Notes under the pieces: generated by a model
What the model was told of the DNA's origin: nothing
Database searches by the model: none
Seen by the model: only the letters and a program-made list of their open reading frames with translations
Program-made: the position numbers and the translations under genes
Assembly (NCBI GenBank): GCA_021847015.1
Contig: JAJZVW010000009.1
Location: 1-64,000 of the forward strand
Direction of reading: 5' to 3'
Length of the DNA: 64,000 bases
Source: Pseudomonadota bacterium
GTDB taxonomy: Bacteria > Pseudomonadota > Alphaproteobacteria > Rhodospirillales > Magnetospirillaceae
Shown: positions 33,094-42,141 of the stretch, piece after piece
Numbering within the stretch: position 1 is the first letter of the stretch
How the letters are laid out: every line of letters begins with the position of its first letter

Positions 33094-34166
33094 AGCGCGC
33101 CTTCCCGTTTCAGCAGGGTGCGCTTGCGCTCGACGCCCCAGCGGTAGCCCGACAGCGTACCGTCGGTGCGGACGACGCGATGGCAGGGGATGGCGATGGC
33201 GATCGTATTCGCGGCACAGGCGCCGGCCACCGCGCGGACCGATTTGGGCGAGCCGATGGTTCTGGCGACGTCGGCATAGGTCGCCGTCGACCCCGGCGGG
33301 ATGTCGCGCAACGCCCGCCAGACGCGCTGCTGGAACACGGTTCCGCGGATGTCGAGCGGAAGGTCCAGGCCCCGCGAGGGCATCTCCACGTAACCGACGA
33401 CCTTCGCGACCATGTCCTCGAACCCGGCATCGCCACCGATCAGCCGCGCATTCGGAAAACGGTCCTGGAGATCGCGGGCGAGGGCATCCGCGTCGTCCCC
33501 CATCAGGATCGCGCACACACCTCGTCCCGTCCTCGCCACCAGGATGGACCCAAGGGAGCATTCGCCGATGGCGAAATGGATATCGGTATCGGCACCGCCG
33601 GCGCGATATTCCGTGGGCGTCATGCCCAGCACCTGATCCGATACCGCATAGAACCTGCCGCTGGAGGTGAAGCCGGCACCGTAGATCGCATCGGTGACCG
33701 TGGCACCCTGACGAGAGAGTTCCTCGCGGACCCGCCTGATGCGATGGGCCTGGGCGTAGGCCTTGGGCGTAACTCCGGTCACGGACTTGAACAGCCGGTG
33801 GAAATGGTAGGTGCTCAACCCCGCCGCACGGGCTAATTCATCGAGGCCGGGAGATTCCTCGGCTGCCTCGATGAGCCGGCAGACCGCCACCACTTTCGCC
33901 GCATGGCGCTCCGCCAGCGCGGGCAGGTCCGGCCGGCACCGCTTGCAGGGACGGAATCCGGCGCGCTCGGCGTCGGCCCGGGTCTCGTGGAATTGGACGT
34001 TTTCCGGCTTGGCCCGGCGGGCGGCGCAGGACGGCCGGCAGTAAACCCCAGTCGTCGCGACCGAATAGACGAACGCGTCGTCGAAGGCGGAATCGCGGGC
34101 GACGACGGCCCGCCACCTCGGGTCCTGCTCGGTCGGATTTTCGGCCGGCCTCCGTTCGTCGGGCAT
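33090..34166 (-). CDS. ada: Bifunctional Ada: methyltransferase and transcription regulator
   Basis: Ada repairs methylphosphotriesters and O6-methylguanine and activates alkylation genes. The N-terminal zinc domain keeps four cysteines (GVYCRPSCAAR and RPCKRCRPD), followed by an AraC-type helix-turn-helix (LDELARAAGLSTYHFHRLFK) and the methyltransferase with the active site IPCHRVVR. All key residues are present. The start at 34166 has GAGG 9 bases upstream; longer starts to 34244 exist. It is coupled to the alkA-like gene, its expected target. Confidence 0.92.
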   Translation of the reverse strand: MPDERRPAENPTEQDPRWRAVVARDSAFDDAFVYSVATTGVYCRPSCAARRAKPENVQFHETRADAERAGFRPCKRCRPDLPALAERHAAKVVAVCRLIEAAEESPGLDELARAAGLSTYHFHRLFKSVTGVTPKAYAQAHRIRRVREELSRQGATVTDAIYGAGFTSSGRFYAVSDQVLGMTPTEYRAGGADTDIHFAIGECSLGSILVARTGRGVCAILMGDDADALARDLQDRFPNARLIGGDAGFEDMVAKVVGYVEMPSRGLDLPLDIRGTVFQQRVWRALRDIPPGSTATYADVARTIGSPKSVRAVAGACAANTIAIAIPCHRVVRTDGTLSGYRWGVERKRTLLKREGAL

Positions 34167-34300
34167 GGCGGTCATCCTCGTGCGCTCATGACGATCCTTA
34201 TTCATGACCCCAGTGTAGCGCTCGATGCGTCCGCCGCACTCCAATGCTTGCGGTCAAATTCGCGAACCCGCCGACAGGCGGGGAGAGTGTGGCCGCCCCC

Positions 34301-35758
34301 TTACCCCGCCCGCACCTGCGCGACGAACTCGTCGACCTGATGCTGCAACTGGCGGGACTGGTCGGCAAGGCCCGTGGCCTCGGCGACCCGCTGTTCGGAA
34401 AGCTGCTCCAGGCCGTGGGCGATGTCCGAAACGCCGCCGATGTTGTGGCCGACCGCTTCGGTGAGGCCGGCGACCTTCTGGGCGCTATTGGCGATCTCGT
34501 CGATGGCCGCGGCCTGGGCGCCGGCCGAATTGGCGACGGCGCCAATGGCTTGTTCGATCCGGCCGATGGTGCCACCGATGGCGCGGATGGCGGTGACCGC
34601 GCCGGCCGTGACCGACTGGATGCCGGCGATCTGGGAGGAGATGTCTTCGGTGGCCTTCGCGGTCTGGTTGGCCAAGTGCTTGACCTCGTTGGCGACCACC
34701 GCGAAACCCTTACCGGCCTCGCCGGCGCGGGCCGCCTCGATGGTGGCATTCAGAGCCAGCAGGTTGGTCTGGCTGGCGATGTCCTGGATCAGGCTGACGA
34801 CGTCGCCGATGCGGTGGGCGGCGGCGGCAAGACTCTCCACCGTGCTGTTGGTGCGCTCGACCTCGTCGACGGCGCCCTTGGCCATCGCGCTCGATTCGCT
34901 GATGCTGCGGTTGATCTCGCGCACCGAGGCCGACAATTCCTCGGCAGCGGCGGCGACGGTCTCGACGCTGCTGGTGACCTCCTCGGCGCTGCTCGCGGCG
35001 GCGGACGCCTTGCCGCTGACCTCCTCGACCATCCCGTCCAGGCTTTGCGCGGCCTGACGCGCGGATTCCGCCGCGCTGGACACCGCATCGATGACTTGGC
35101 CGAGGTCACGCTGGAAGCGCTCGGCCAGGGTCTGCATGTCGGCCTTGCGCCGCTCGGCGGTCTCGCGGGTGACGCGGTCGCGTTCCCCGGCGGCCCGCTC
35201 GGCGTCGCGGTGGGCCTGGGTGGCGTCGTCAAGCGCCGCCTGCGAGCGGCCGAATGAGCGTGCCAAGCGCAGCGACAGCCACACCAGCACGCCGGTCTCG
35301 ATCACCACGATCGCCGCATGGAGGACGACGCGCGTAAACGAGGCTCCGCCGGGAAACACCGCCGCCGGATAGACGAAATTGAGCAGCAGATGATGCAGCG
35401 CCACCGTGGCGGCGGCGACCACCAGCACCGGCCAGTCGCAATAGGCGGTCAGCATGGCCAGCGCGGCGAAGAAGTACATGTGCAGGTCGATCTGCCACGG
35501 ATGGCCGTCGAATTGGTAAACCAGCAGGGCGACCAGGCCCATCAGGGCCACGGCGATGGTATACCGGCTGGATGGCCCGCCCCCGTCGAGACGGGCGGTC
35601 GCCGTGGCGGCGCCGGCCAGGACCAGGGCGCCCACCGTCGGTATTACCCAGCCGCCGGACAAGGACAGCCCGACCACGGCCACCAGCGGCACGTGCAGCC
35701 AAAGATAGAGGATCATGAACCGCTGAACCGCCGCCCGCATCACGCTCAACTCGTTCAT
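34301..35758 (-). CDS. Methyl-accepting chemotaxis protein
   Basis: This 485-residue protein has an N-terminal membrane region of six hydrophobic spans (residues 12-175) rather than a periplasmic sensor domain. The cytoplasmic signalling part has a canonical hairpin tip, [34 protein letters not shown] in its core, flanked by Ala-rich coiled coils. It would dock CheA/CheW and control motility. The ligand is unknown; a sensor within the membrane (energy or redox taxis) is plausible. Confidence 0.92.
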   Translation of the reverse strand: MNELSVMRAAVQRFMILYLWLHVPLVAVVGLSLSGGWVIPTVGALVLAGAATATARLDGGGPSSRYTIAVALMGLVALLVYQFDGHPWQIDLHMYFFAALAMLTAYCDWPVLVVAAATVALHHLLLNFVYPAAVFPGGASFTRVVLHAAIVVIETGVLVWLSLRLARSFGRSQAALDDATQAHRDAERAAGERDRVTRETAERRKADMQTLAERFQRDLGQVIDAVSSAAESARQAAQSLDGMVEEVSGKASAAASSAEEVTSSVETVAAAAEELSASVREINRSISESSAMAKGAVDEVERTNSTVESLAAAAHRIGDVVSLIQDIASQTNLLALNATIEAARAGEAGKGFAVVANEVKHLANQTAKATEDISSQIAGIQSVTAGAVTAIRAIGGTIGRIEQAIGAVANSAGAQAAAIDEIANSAQKVAGLTEAVGHNIGGVSDIAHGLEQLSEQRVAEATGLADQSRQLQHQVDEFVAQVRAG

Positions 35759-35767
35759 CGACGCCTC

Positions 35768-36085
35768 CTATCGGCTGCATTCGTCCACGGCGGCCGCCTT
35801 GACCACGACCAGGGCCCCCTGCCGGTAAAGGTTGGCGACGAAGGCGGGATCGGCCGAGCGCGCGACCACCACCGTGCTCCATGCCCCGAATCCCTGGACC
35901 GCTTCGGCCCCCGCGGCCACCACGCCGGCCAGCGCCCCCTCGCCCGCCTGCGCCGGCGGGAAGATCGCCGCCACCGCCGTGCCGTTCTCCGGCCACAGCA
36001 CCAGCGCACCCGTCCACAACAGGCTGAAGACCAGCAGGACCAGGGCGGGCAGCAGGGTGAATAAGGTCGGGTGGGGCTCATCCAT
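35768..36085 (-). CDS. Small single-span membrane protein
   Basis: This 105-residue protein has one strong membrane span (FTLLPALVLLVFSLLWTGALVLW) and a periplasmic part of 75 residues. It ends 9 bases before the chemoreceptor start and is probably co-transcribed, so it may be an accessory to that receptor. No family recognised. The start at 36085 follows CCGAGGCGACCGG; longer frames lack a sensible start. Confidence 0.6.
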   Translation of the reverse strand: MDEPHPTLFTLLPALVLLVFSLLWTGALVLWPENGTAVAAIFPPAQAGEGALAGVVAAGAEAVQGFGAWSTVVVARSADPAFVANLYRQGALVVVKAAAVDECSR

Positions 36086-36397
36086 CCGGTCGCCTCGGAA
36101 AACCTTACGCCATGTAAGGATGTGCTCGACCGATGGTATAAGCAAATGGAATATTCGGGCTGCCGAACTAGAGACGATTCCGATGCCGGCAGAGCGATGC
36201 GCTCGGCGGCAGAGCATGCCTTCAAGGATGGCATATTGCGGGAACTCGTCACGCCTGGACTTGATCAAGTCCTTCCGTATCCATCCGACACTTTACCGCC
36301 GTCACAGCTTAATGGACGTGACAGGTGCGGCCGTCGTGAATTTTACCAATGAAACACAGTACAACGGCCTTGGCGGGGACGACCAGCCGACCGCCCC
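36086..36397. other. Intergenic stretch with no supported gene
   Basis: It lies between the chemoreceptor operon and norF. A plus-strand frame (36071-36352) is open but has no ribosome site and no recognisable content. An ACTTGATCAAGT dyad is present near 36250 but does not fit an FNR box. Confidence 0.4.
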
Positions 36398-36697
36398 CTA
36401 CATCGCCCAGACGTAGCACCCCAGGCAGCCGCCCAGGATCAGCACCAGCAGGGCGGTGAAGAACGCCTGCCAGCCGCTGCCGGCGCGGCGCAGATCGAGA
36501 AAGTGGTCGAGCACCTGCCGAGCCTTGAGGAACGAGGCCGCCAGGGTCACCAGCACCGCGGCCAGGGACAGGCGGGTGTCGTCGTGGCCGAGCAGGGCGG
36601 CTGTCACCGAAAGAATTGTGAGCGCCACCAACACCAGCCATGCCCGGAACAGGCGCCGGCCCCAGGCGGCATCTTCGGGGTGGACGTGCTGGCTCAT
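36398..36697 (-). CDS. norF: NorF-like cytochrome oxidase subunit IV family protein
   Basis: This 99-residue protein has three membrane spans, the layout of COX4-type prokaryotic subunits and of NorF. It contains FLKARQVLDHFLDLRRAGSGW, the family signature between the second and third span. NorF supports nitric oxide reductase maturation or activity. It overlaps norE by 4 bases and is the last gene of the nor operon. Confidence 0.85.
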   Translation of the reverse strand: MSQHVHPEDAAWGRRLFRAWLVLVALTILSVTAALLGHDDTRLSLAAVLVTLAASFLKARQVLDHFLDLRRAGSGWQAFFTALLVLILGGCLGCYVWAM

Positions 36698-37263
36698 CGC
36701 AGCAGGTACACCAGGGGAAACAGGATCAGCCACACCAGATCGACCATGTGCCAGAAGGCGGCGCCGGTCTCCAGGTTCTCCAGCGAATCGCGCCAGGCGA
36801 CGATGGCCAGCACGCACAGGCCCATGACCACGTGGAGGGCGTGGAAGCCGGTGATCAGGAAGAACAGGGTGAAGAAGGTGTCGCTGTCGATGTTATGGCC
36901 AGCGGCGAACTCGCGGCCGTATTCGTGGCCTTTGACCGCCAGGAACGCCACGCCCAGCGCCATGCCGGCCGCCAGCCAGCGGTGGATGCCCTGGCCCAGC
37001 GCGCGGGCGCGGACGGCGCGGGCCACGCAATAGCCGCTGGTCACCAAGATCAGGGTGTTGAGCCCCCCGGCGATGACGTCGAGGCTGGCCTGTCCCGCCT
37101 GGAACGTGGCGGGATCGCGCATCCGCGCCGCCGCGAAGCCAAGGAAAAAGGCGCCGAACACCAGCATCTCGCTGATGATCAGCACCCACATGATGGGGTT
37201 GCCGGGCAGCGCCGACAGCACGCCCCATTGCGGTTCGGCGGATGAGGTGTCCATGGCGTTCAT
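36694..37263 (-). CDS. norE: NorE, cytochrome c oxidase subunit III-like protein
   Basis: NorE resembles oxidase subunit III and helps nitric oxide reductase function. The 189-residue protein has five membrane spans, with MWVLIISEMLVFGAFFLGF at the start, KGHEYGREFAAGH in the middle and TGFHALHVVMGL near the end, all conserved in subunit III. The ATG at 37263 is chosen for the 4-base overlap with norD. Confidence 0.88.
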   Translation of the reverse strand: MNAMDTSSAEPQWGVLSALPGNPIMWVLIISEMLVFGAFFLGFAAARMRDPATFQAGQASLDVIAGGLNTLILVTSGYCVARAVRARALGQGIHRWLAAGMALGVAFLAVKGHEYGREFAAGHNIDSDTFFTLFFLITGFHALHVVMGLCVLAIVAWRDSLENLETGAAFWHMVDLVWLILFPLVYLLR

Positions 37264-39185
37264 GCCTGGGTGATGTGCCGGTAGATCCGCGGCAGGGCGG
37301 ACGACAGCCGGTCCAAGCGATCGACGATGGCGAAGGCGCCGCGCCCGAACAGATGGGGAAAATAGCCTTGGGCGTGGCGGTCGATGGTCACCGCGAACAC
37401 CCCCAGTCCCTTGGCCCGCGCCTCCAGCACGGCGCGGCGGGTGTCCTCGATGCCGTGGCGGCCTTCGTAATGGTCCACGTCGTTGGGCTTGCCGTCGGTC
37501 AGCAGCAGCAGCAGCTTGTAGCGGTGGGGCCGCGCCTCCAGACAGGCGGCGGCATGGCGCAAGGCTGTGCCGATGCGGGTGTAATAGCCGGGACGCAAAG
37601 CGGCGATTCGGCGCAGGACGGCGGGGCCGAACGGCTCGGCGAAGTCCTTCACCGTCTCCACCCGCACCCAGTCGCGCCGGCGCGAGGTGAAGGACAGCAC
37701 CGCGAACTCGTCGCCGCAAGCGGCCAGGCCCGAGGCGAATACGCTGAGCGCCTCCTTCTCCACGTCCAGAACGCGGCGGTTCTCCACCCAGGCGTCGGTG
37801 GAGAGCGACGCGTCGACCAGCACCGCCACCGACAGATCGCGCTCGACCTTGCGCCGCTCAAGATAGACCCGCCCGGAACCGGCGCCGCCGGCCGCGAAAT
37901 CGGTGCGGTCGCGCACCAGGGCCTCGGTATCGAGGTCGTCGCCCTCGGCCTGCGCGCGCAGCAGCCGGGGCCGGGTGCGCAGCGCCTCGAACTGGCGGCG
38001 CACAGTGCGGATGCGCCGCCTTGTGGCGTCGTCGGGTGTCCAATCCTCGCCCTCCTCGGCAGCGGTCGCCGTGAGCACGGAACAATGGTCGCGAAGATAA
38101 TCGCCGCGCCGCCAATCCCATTCCGGATACAGATGGGTGCCGGTGATCCGCGCCGGGTCCACCGCGCCGGGCGGCAGGTCGAGGTCGAATTTCAGCCGCG
38201 TCGCCGCCTTGCGGCCGTGCCGGGACAGGACGATCTCCTCCATGTCCCCGGCCGCCTTGCGCGCCTCGTCCTCGTCGGTGTCGTCCGCCGCGCGGTTGAC
38301 GTTGACCATGTCGGCAAAGGCCAGGATCTTTTCGAAGCGGTTGAGGATCAGCGGGTCCTTGCGGTCAGCCTGGTCCTGTCGGCGGCGGGTGGCGCGCCGC
38401 CGGGAATTGTCATCGCCGTCCTCGGCCGCGCCCTTCCCGCCCGTTGCGTCGTCCTCGTCCGTCGGCACGCCATCGCCGGGGGCGCGGGCCACGGCCTCGC
38501 CCCACAGGGGCACCGGCAGGAACGGCTTGTAGCGGGGTGCATCCGGCAAAATCGTGGGCAGGAAGCCATCGGCCACGCAGGCGAAGGGATGGGCGGGCGC
38601 CAGTGCGGGACCGCCCAGCAGGGCCGCTACCGCCTGCTCCACCCGAAGCTCGGTTCCAACGAGGCGACGGTAGGGCCGGACGGCGAGCGTGGCGGTGGCG
38701 AGAGCGTGGTACCGCGGGCGCAGGCCTGGAAAGCAGTCCAGCACCGTTGCCGTGGCGCGGATGGCCCGTGCCAGGCGATCGAGGTCGGCGGCCAGGCCGG
38801 CGGGCCGCTCGGGGGCCGGGTCCAGGACGGTGAAGAACGCCGCCAGCCATACATAAAGGTCGCGATTCAACTCGGCGGCGGGGAACAGGTCGATCACCGG
38901 CGGAAGGGACAGGGTGGCGTCGTCCCGGCGGGCGACGAGGACGCGCTCGGCCTCCATGCCGATACGCTGGCGCAGGGACAGCCGATGCCCCGAACTCCGC
39001 GCCGAAGCAGCGGCGATCTCGACGCCGCCATCGCCGCCAAGGCCGCGAAAGACCACCGAAAGACGCCCGCGAACCGAGTCCAGCGCCACCGCCGCCTCGG
39101 GGTGGCGGGGATAGCTGGCCGCCTCGCCCACCATGCGGTGCCACAGGCTGCCGACCCGCTCTTCCAGTTCCAGCCATTCGAGCAT
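37260..39185 (-). CDS. norD: NorD, VWA-domain accessory protein of NO reductase
   Basis: NorD works with the NorQ ATPase to insert the non-haem iron in NorB. The 641-residue protein has a variable N-terminal part, an acidic-basic linker and a C-terminal von Willebrand A domain with the MIDAS motif VLVDASLSTDAW (Asp-X-Ser-X-Ser), plus LLLLTDGKPNDVDHYEG. It lies between norQ (10 bases) and norE. Length fits the family. Confidence 0.92.
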   Translation of the reverse strand: MLEWLELEERVGSLWHRMVGEAASYPRHPEAAVALDSVRGRLSVVFRGLGGDGGVEIAAASARSSGHRLSLRQRIGMEAERVLVARRDDATLSLPPVIDLFPAAELNRDLYVWLAAFFTVLDPAPERPAGLAADLDRLARAIRATATVLDCFPGLRPRYHALATATLAVRPYRRLVGTELRVEQAVAALLGGPALAPAHPFACVADGFLPTILPDAPRYKPFLPVPLWGEAVARAPGDGVPTDEDDATGGKGAAEDGDDNSRRRATRRRQDQADRKDPLILNRFEKILAFADMVNVNRAADDTDEDEARKAAGDMEEIVLSRHGRKAATRLKFDLDLPPGAVDPARITGTHLYPEWDWRRGDYLRDHCSVLTATAAEEGEDWTPDDATRRRIRTVRRQFEALRTRPRLLRAQAEGDDLDTEALVRDRTDFAAGGAGSGRVYLERRKVERDLSVAVLVDASLSTDAWVENRRVLDVEKEALSVFASGLAACGDEFAVLSFTSRRRDWVRVETVKDFAEPFGPAVLRRIAALRPGYYTRIGTALRHAAACLEARPHRYKLLLLLTDGKPNDVDHYEGRHGIEDTRRAVLEARAKGLGVFAVTIDRHAQGYFPHLFGRGAFAIVDRLDRLSSALPRIYRHITQA

Positions 39186-39195
39186 GGCGATCCCC

Positions 39196-40005
39196 TCAGC
39201 CGAAGACCGCGCGCACGATCTCTACCAAGCCCGCCTCGACCTCGGGATCGTCGGTGAGCGGCCCCAGCAGCGCCACGCGCACAGCCTGGTCCAGATCCAT
39301 TCCCGCACGGACCAAGGTGGCGCAATAGACCAGCAGGCGGGTGGACACGCCTTCCTCCAAATCCTGGCCCTTGAGCGCCCGCAGCCGGCCGGCCAGGGCG
39401 ATCAGGGGGCGCACGGCCGCTTCGGGAAGGCCGCTTTCCTCGGCGACTATCCGCGTCTCGACCGCCGGGGCGGGGAAATCGAAATCGAGAGCGATGAAAC
39501 GCTGCCGCGTCGATGGCTTTAGCTGCTTCAGGATGTTCTGGTAGCCGGGATTGTAGGACACCACCAGCATGAAGCCCTCCGGCGCCTCCAGCATTTCCCC
39601 GGTGCGGTCGAGCGGCAGCAGGCGGCGGTCGTCGGTGAGGGGGTGGAGGACGACGGCGACATCCTTGCGCGCCTCCACCACCTCGTCGAGATAGCAGATA
39701 CCGCCCTCGCGCACGGCCCGGGTCAGGGGTCCGTCCGTCCACACGGTATCCCCGCCCTTCAGCAGGTAACGGCCGGTGAGGTCGGCGGCGGTGAGGTCGT
39801 CGTGGCAAGCCACCGTGAACAGAGGCCGGCCCAATCTCGCCGCCATGTGGGCGACGAACCGGGTCTTGCCGCAACCGGTGGGACCTTTCAGCAGCAGGGG
39901 CAGGCGGTTGCGCCAAGCCAGCTCGAACAGGGTGCATTCGTTGCCGGTGGGGACGTAGAACGGCGCGCACGTTTCCGCAGCCGCCCTGTGGGGGGCATCG
40001 AACAT
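39196..40005 (-). CDS. norQ: NorQ, MoxR-type AAA+ ATPase
   Basis: NorQ is the chaperone ATPase partner of NorD. The 269-residue protein has Walker A LKGPTGCGKTRF (about residues 38-49), Walker B GICYLDEVVEAR (about 101-112), and VVSYNPGYQ (sensor 1). Pore-loop and C-terminal lid follow. It is 56 bases downstream of norB. Related CbbQ proteins act on Rubisco; the nor context decides the name. Confidence 0.93.
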   Translation of the reverse strand: MFDAPHRAAAETCAPFYVPTGNECTLFELAWRNRLPLLLKGPTGCGKTRFVAHMAARLGRPLFTVACHDDLTAADLTGRYLLKGGDTVWTDGPLTRAVREGGICYLDEVVEARKDVAVVLHPLTDDRRLLPLDRTGEMLEAPEGFMLVVSYNPGYQNILKQLKPSTRQRFIALDFDFPAPAVETRIVAEESGLPEAAVRPLIALAGRLRALKGQDLEEGVSTRLLVYCATLVRAGMDLDQAVRVALLGPLTDDPEVEAGLVEIVRAVFG

Positions 40006-40061
40006 CGCTTTCTCCGAAAAAAATGGGCGGCGCGACGGGGGATCGCGCCGCCCGAGGCCCC

Positions 40062-41405
40062 CTATTCGGCCGGGACGTAAGAGGCCGATGCGGGGGCTGA
40101 GGCCTTCCCAGGCGCCAGCAGCGACACCAGGTAGAGCACCAGGCCGAGGATGACGGCGAGTCCGCCGCCGAGGCGCAGCCAGTAGAACATGCCCAACTGC
40201 GCCTGGACATCCATGTAGGCCATGCCCATCACCCGCTGGAGATGGACCTGCACCACACCGGCCAGGGTGAGCGCGGCGGTCATGAACGCCACCCCGCCGG
40301 TGATGATCCAGAAGCTGATCATGTTGAGCGTCTGGTTATAAGGCGCGCGGTTCAGCAATTGCGGCATGGCGTAGGTGAACATCGCCAAGTTGATCATGGC
40401 GTAGGCGCCATAGAAGGCGAGGTGCCCGTGGGCCGCCGTGATCTGGGTGCCGTGGGTGTAGTAGTTGACGGGCGCCAGCGTATGCAGGAACCCCCAGACC
40501 CCCGCGCCGAAGAAGGCGGTGACGGAACAGCCCAGCGACCACAGCAGCGCCGCTTTGTTGGGATGGCGCCTTCCCCCCTTGTAGACCATGCTGAAGGCGA
40601 AGATCACGATGGCGAAGAAGGGAACGACCTCCAGGGCCGAGAAGATCGAGCCGATCCATTGCCAATAAGCGGGCGTCCCGATCCAGTAATAATGATGGCC
40701 GGTGCCGAGGATGCCGGTGAACAGGGTCAGGCTGACGATGACGTACAGCCACTTCTCGACGACTTCGCGATCGACCCCGGTCAGCTTGATCATCAGGAAG
40801 GCCAGGATCGAGGCCAGCACCAACTCCCACACGCCTTCGACCCACAGATGGACGACCCACCACCAGAACATCTTGTCGAGGACCGTGTTGGACGGGACAT
40901 AGAAGGCGAACAGGAAGAATACGGCGATCCCCCACAGACCGAGCAACAGGATGTTGCTGATCACCGTCTTGCGGCCTTTGAGCACCGTCATACTGACGTT
41001 GTAGAGGAACATCAGGGCGACCACGACGATGCCGATCTTGATGTACAGCGGCTGTTCCAGATAGCTGCGGCCGTCGTAATAGCCGAACAGGTAGCCCACG
41101 ACCGCCGCGCCCGCCGCCCCGAAGAACAGCCAGAACTGGAGCTTGGCGAGGCCTGGGGAATGGAGTTCGGTCTCGGCCTCCTCGGGGATCAGGTAATAGG
41201 TGGCGCCGAAGAAGCCCATCAGCAGCCACACCACCAGCGCGTTGGTGTGGATCATGCGAACGACGCTGAACGGCAGGAAATCCGGCAGCGACGTGGGCGC
41301 GACATAAAGAATGGCGCCGAGCAGGCCGAACACGAGCTGCGCCGAGAACAGGGTGAGCGCGCCAAAGAAATACAGCTTGGCCACGCCTTGGGATTCATAC
41401 TTCAT
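40062..41405 (-). CDS. norB: Nitric oxide reductase large subunit
   Basis: NorB is the haem-copper-type catalytic subunit that reduces two NO to N2O in the inner membrane. The 447 residues carry twelve spans. The ligand histidines are visible: MIHTNALVVW (span 2), WWVVHLWVEGVWEL (FeB, with the Glu), GHHYYWIG (paired His) and YTHGTQITAAHGHLAFYGAY. It lies 15 bases downstream of norC. It is the cytochrome-c-dependent form, since norC is present. Confidence 0.96.
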   Translation of the reverse strand: MKYESQGVAKLYFFGALTLFSAQLVFGLLGAILYVAPTSLPDFLPFSVVRMIHTNALVVWLLMGFFGATYYLIPEEAETELHSPGLAKLQFWLFFGAAGAAVVGYLFGYYDGRSYLEQPLYIKIGIVVVALMFLYNVSMTVLKGRKTVISNILLLGLWGIAVFFLFAFYVPSNTVLDKMFWWWVVHLWVEGVWELVLASILAFLMIKLTGVDREVVEKWLYVIVSLTLFTGILGTGHHYYWIGTPAYWQWIGSIFSALEVVPFFAIVIFAFSMVYKGGRRHPNKAALLWSLGCSVTAFFGAGVWGFLHTLAPVNYYTHGTQITAAHGHLAFYGAYAMINLAMFTYAMPQLLNRAPYNQTLNMISFWIITGGVAFMTAALTLAGVVQVHLQRVMGMAYMDVQAQLGMFYWLRLGGGLAVILGLVLYLVSLLAPGKASAPASASYVPAE

Positions 41406-41420
41406 TTCTCGTCCCCTTCG

Positions 41421-41870
41421 TCAGCCGGAAATGTGCGGCGGCCAGTTTTGGGTGTTGACCCGGCTCGTCCAGCGCAGATAGTCCACAATCTGGTCCAACT
41501 GCTGCTCGGTCAGGTCGAAGTGCGGCATCTGATGACGCCCTTCGACCCGAGTCGGCTGATTCTTGATCCATTGCTTCAGGGATTCGCGGGCCCCGTCGGG
41601 GTCCTTGTCGCCGCCATAACGCAGCCACACATTGCCCAATTCCGGAGCGAAACGGGCGCCCTCCCCGAACAGGGTGTGGCAATCGAAGCAGGCATGGCGT
41701 TCCCATATCCGCTTCCCCGCCGCCACCGATGGGGTGATCGGGTTGACCTTGGCGATGGCAATGGCGTCGGTGACGCTGTCGGCGACCAGCACCCCGAAGA
41801 CCACGAAAAAAAAGACGGTGCCCCCGTAGAAAATATTTCGCGCAGCGGCTTTTGTTAGCGTTTCTGACAT
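41421..41870 (-). CDS. norC: Nitric oxide reductase cytochrome c subunit
   Basis: NorC passes electrons to NorB. The 149-residue protein has an N-terminal membrane anchor (FFFVVFGVLVADSV) and a haem c site CFDCH (about residues 57-61) with the axial methionine in QMPHFDL. Length fits the family. It leads the norCBQDEF operon, and a perfect FNR-type site lies 110 bases upstream of its start. Confidence 0.96.
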   Translation of the reverse strand: MSETLTKAAARNIFYGGTVFFFVVFGVLVADSVTDAIAIAKVNPITPSVAAGKRIWERHACFDCHTLFGEGARFAPELGNVWLRYGGDKDPDGARESLKQWIKNQPTRVEGRHQMPHFDLTEQQLDQIVDYLRWTSRVNTQNWPPHISG

Positions 41871-41979
41871 GGCTTCTCCTCGACGAGGGCATGGTTGCCC
41901 ACCCCCCCGCGGCTGTCCGCGGATCGTATTCCGACTGAAATACTCGGCTTGATATTAGGGAGAGAGTCGCTGGAGCGAT

Positions 41980-41993
41980 TTGACCGCGGTCAA
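41980..41993 (-). promoter_or_regulatory. FNR/NnrR-type site upstream of norC
   Basis: TTGACCGCGGTCAA is a perfect TTGA-N6-TCAA dyad. It is 110 bases upstream of norC. Crp/Fnr-family regulators (FnrP, NNR/NnrR, DNR) use such sites for denitrification genes. Two further hairpins (42008-42026 and 42039-42065) lie between it and nirK and may terminate or insulate transcription. Confidence 0.75.
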
Positions 41994-42102
41994 GCAGGGC
42001 TCACATTACCGAGCTGTGCACTCGGTAATAAAATCGAACCCGCCCTCCGGCGAAGGGAGGACGGGCCCGAACACGCCACCACATTGAACTGGGGGAAAAA
42101 GT

Positions 42103-42131
42103 CCAACGTTCGCGCCGGGCGCAAACGTTGG
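42103..42131 (-). terminator. Bidirectional-looking terminator after nirK
   Basis: CCAACGTTCGCGC (42103-42115) pairs with GCGCAAACGTTGG (42119-42131) with one mismatch. It is flanked by an A-run on the left and six Ts on the right, so it works in either direction. It is 11 bases past the nirK stop and separates nirK from norC. Confidence 0.75.
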
Positions 42132-42141
42132 GTTTTTTCCA

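Noticed and set aside
36247-36262. ACTTGATCAAGT as an FNR box for norF
   Set aside because: The half-sites are adjacent without the N6 spacer, and norF is coupled to norE within the operon that starts at norC.
36071-36352. 93-residue frame upstream of norF
   Set aside because: It starts inside another gene's coding region, has no ribosome site, and no recognisable content.
37242-39257. 671-residue plus-strand frame over norD
   Set aside because: norD on the opposite strand has a VWA domain and fits the operon. The plus-strand product has no domain and is composition-driven.
40242-41858. 538-residue plus-strand frame over norB/norC
   Set aside because: This is an antisense shadow of two genes with clear haem and metal motifs.
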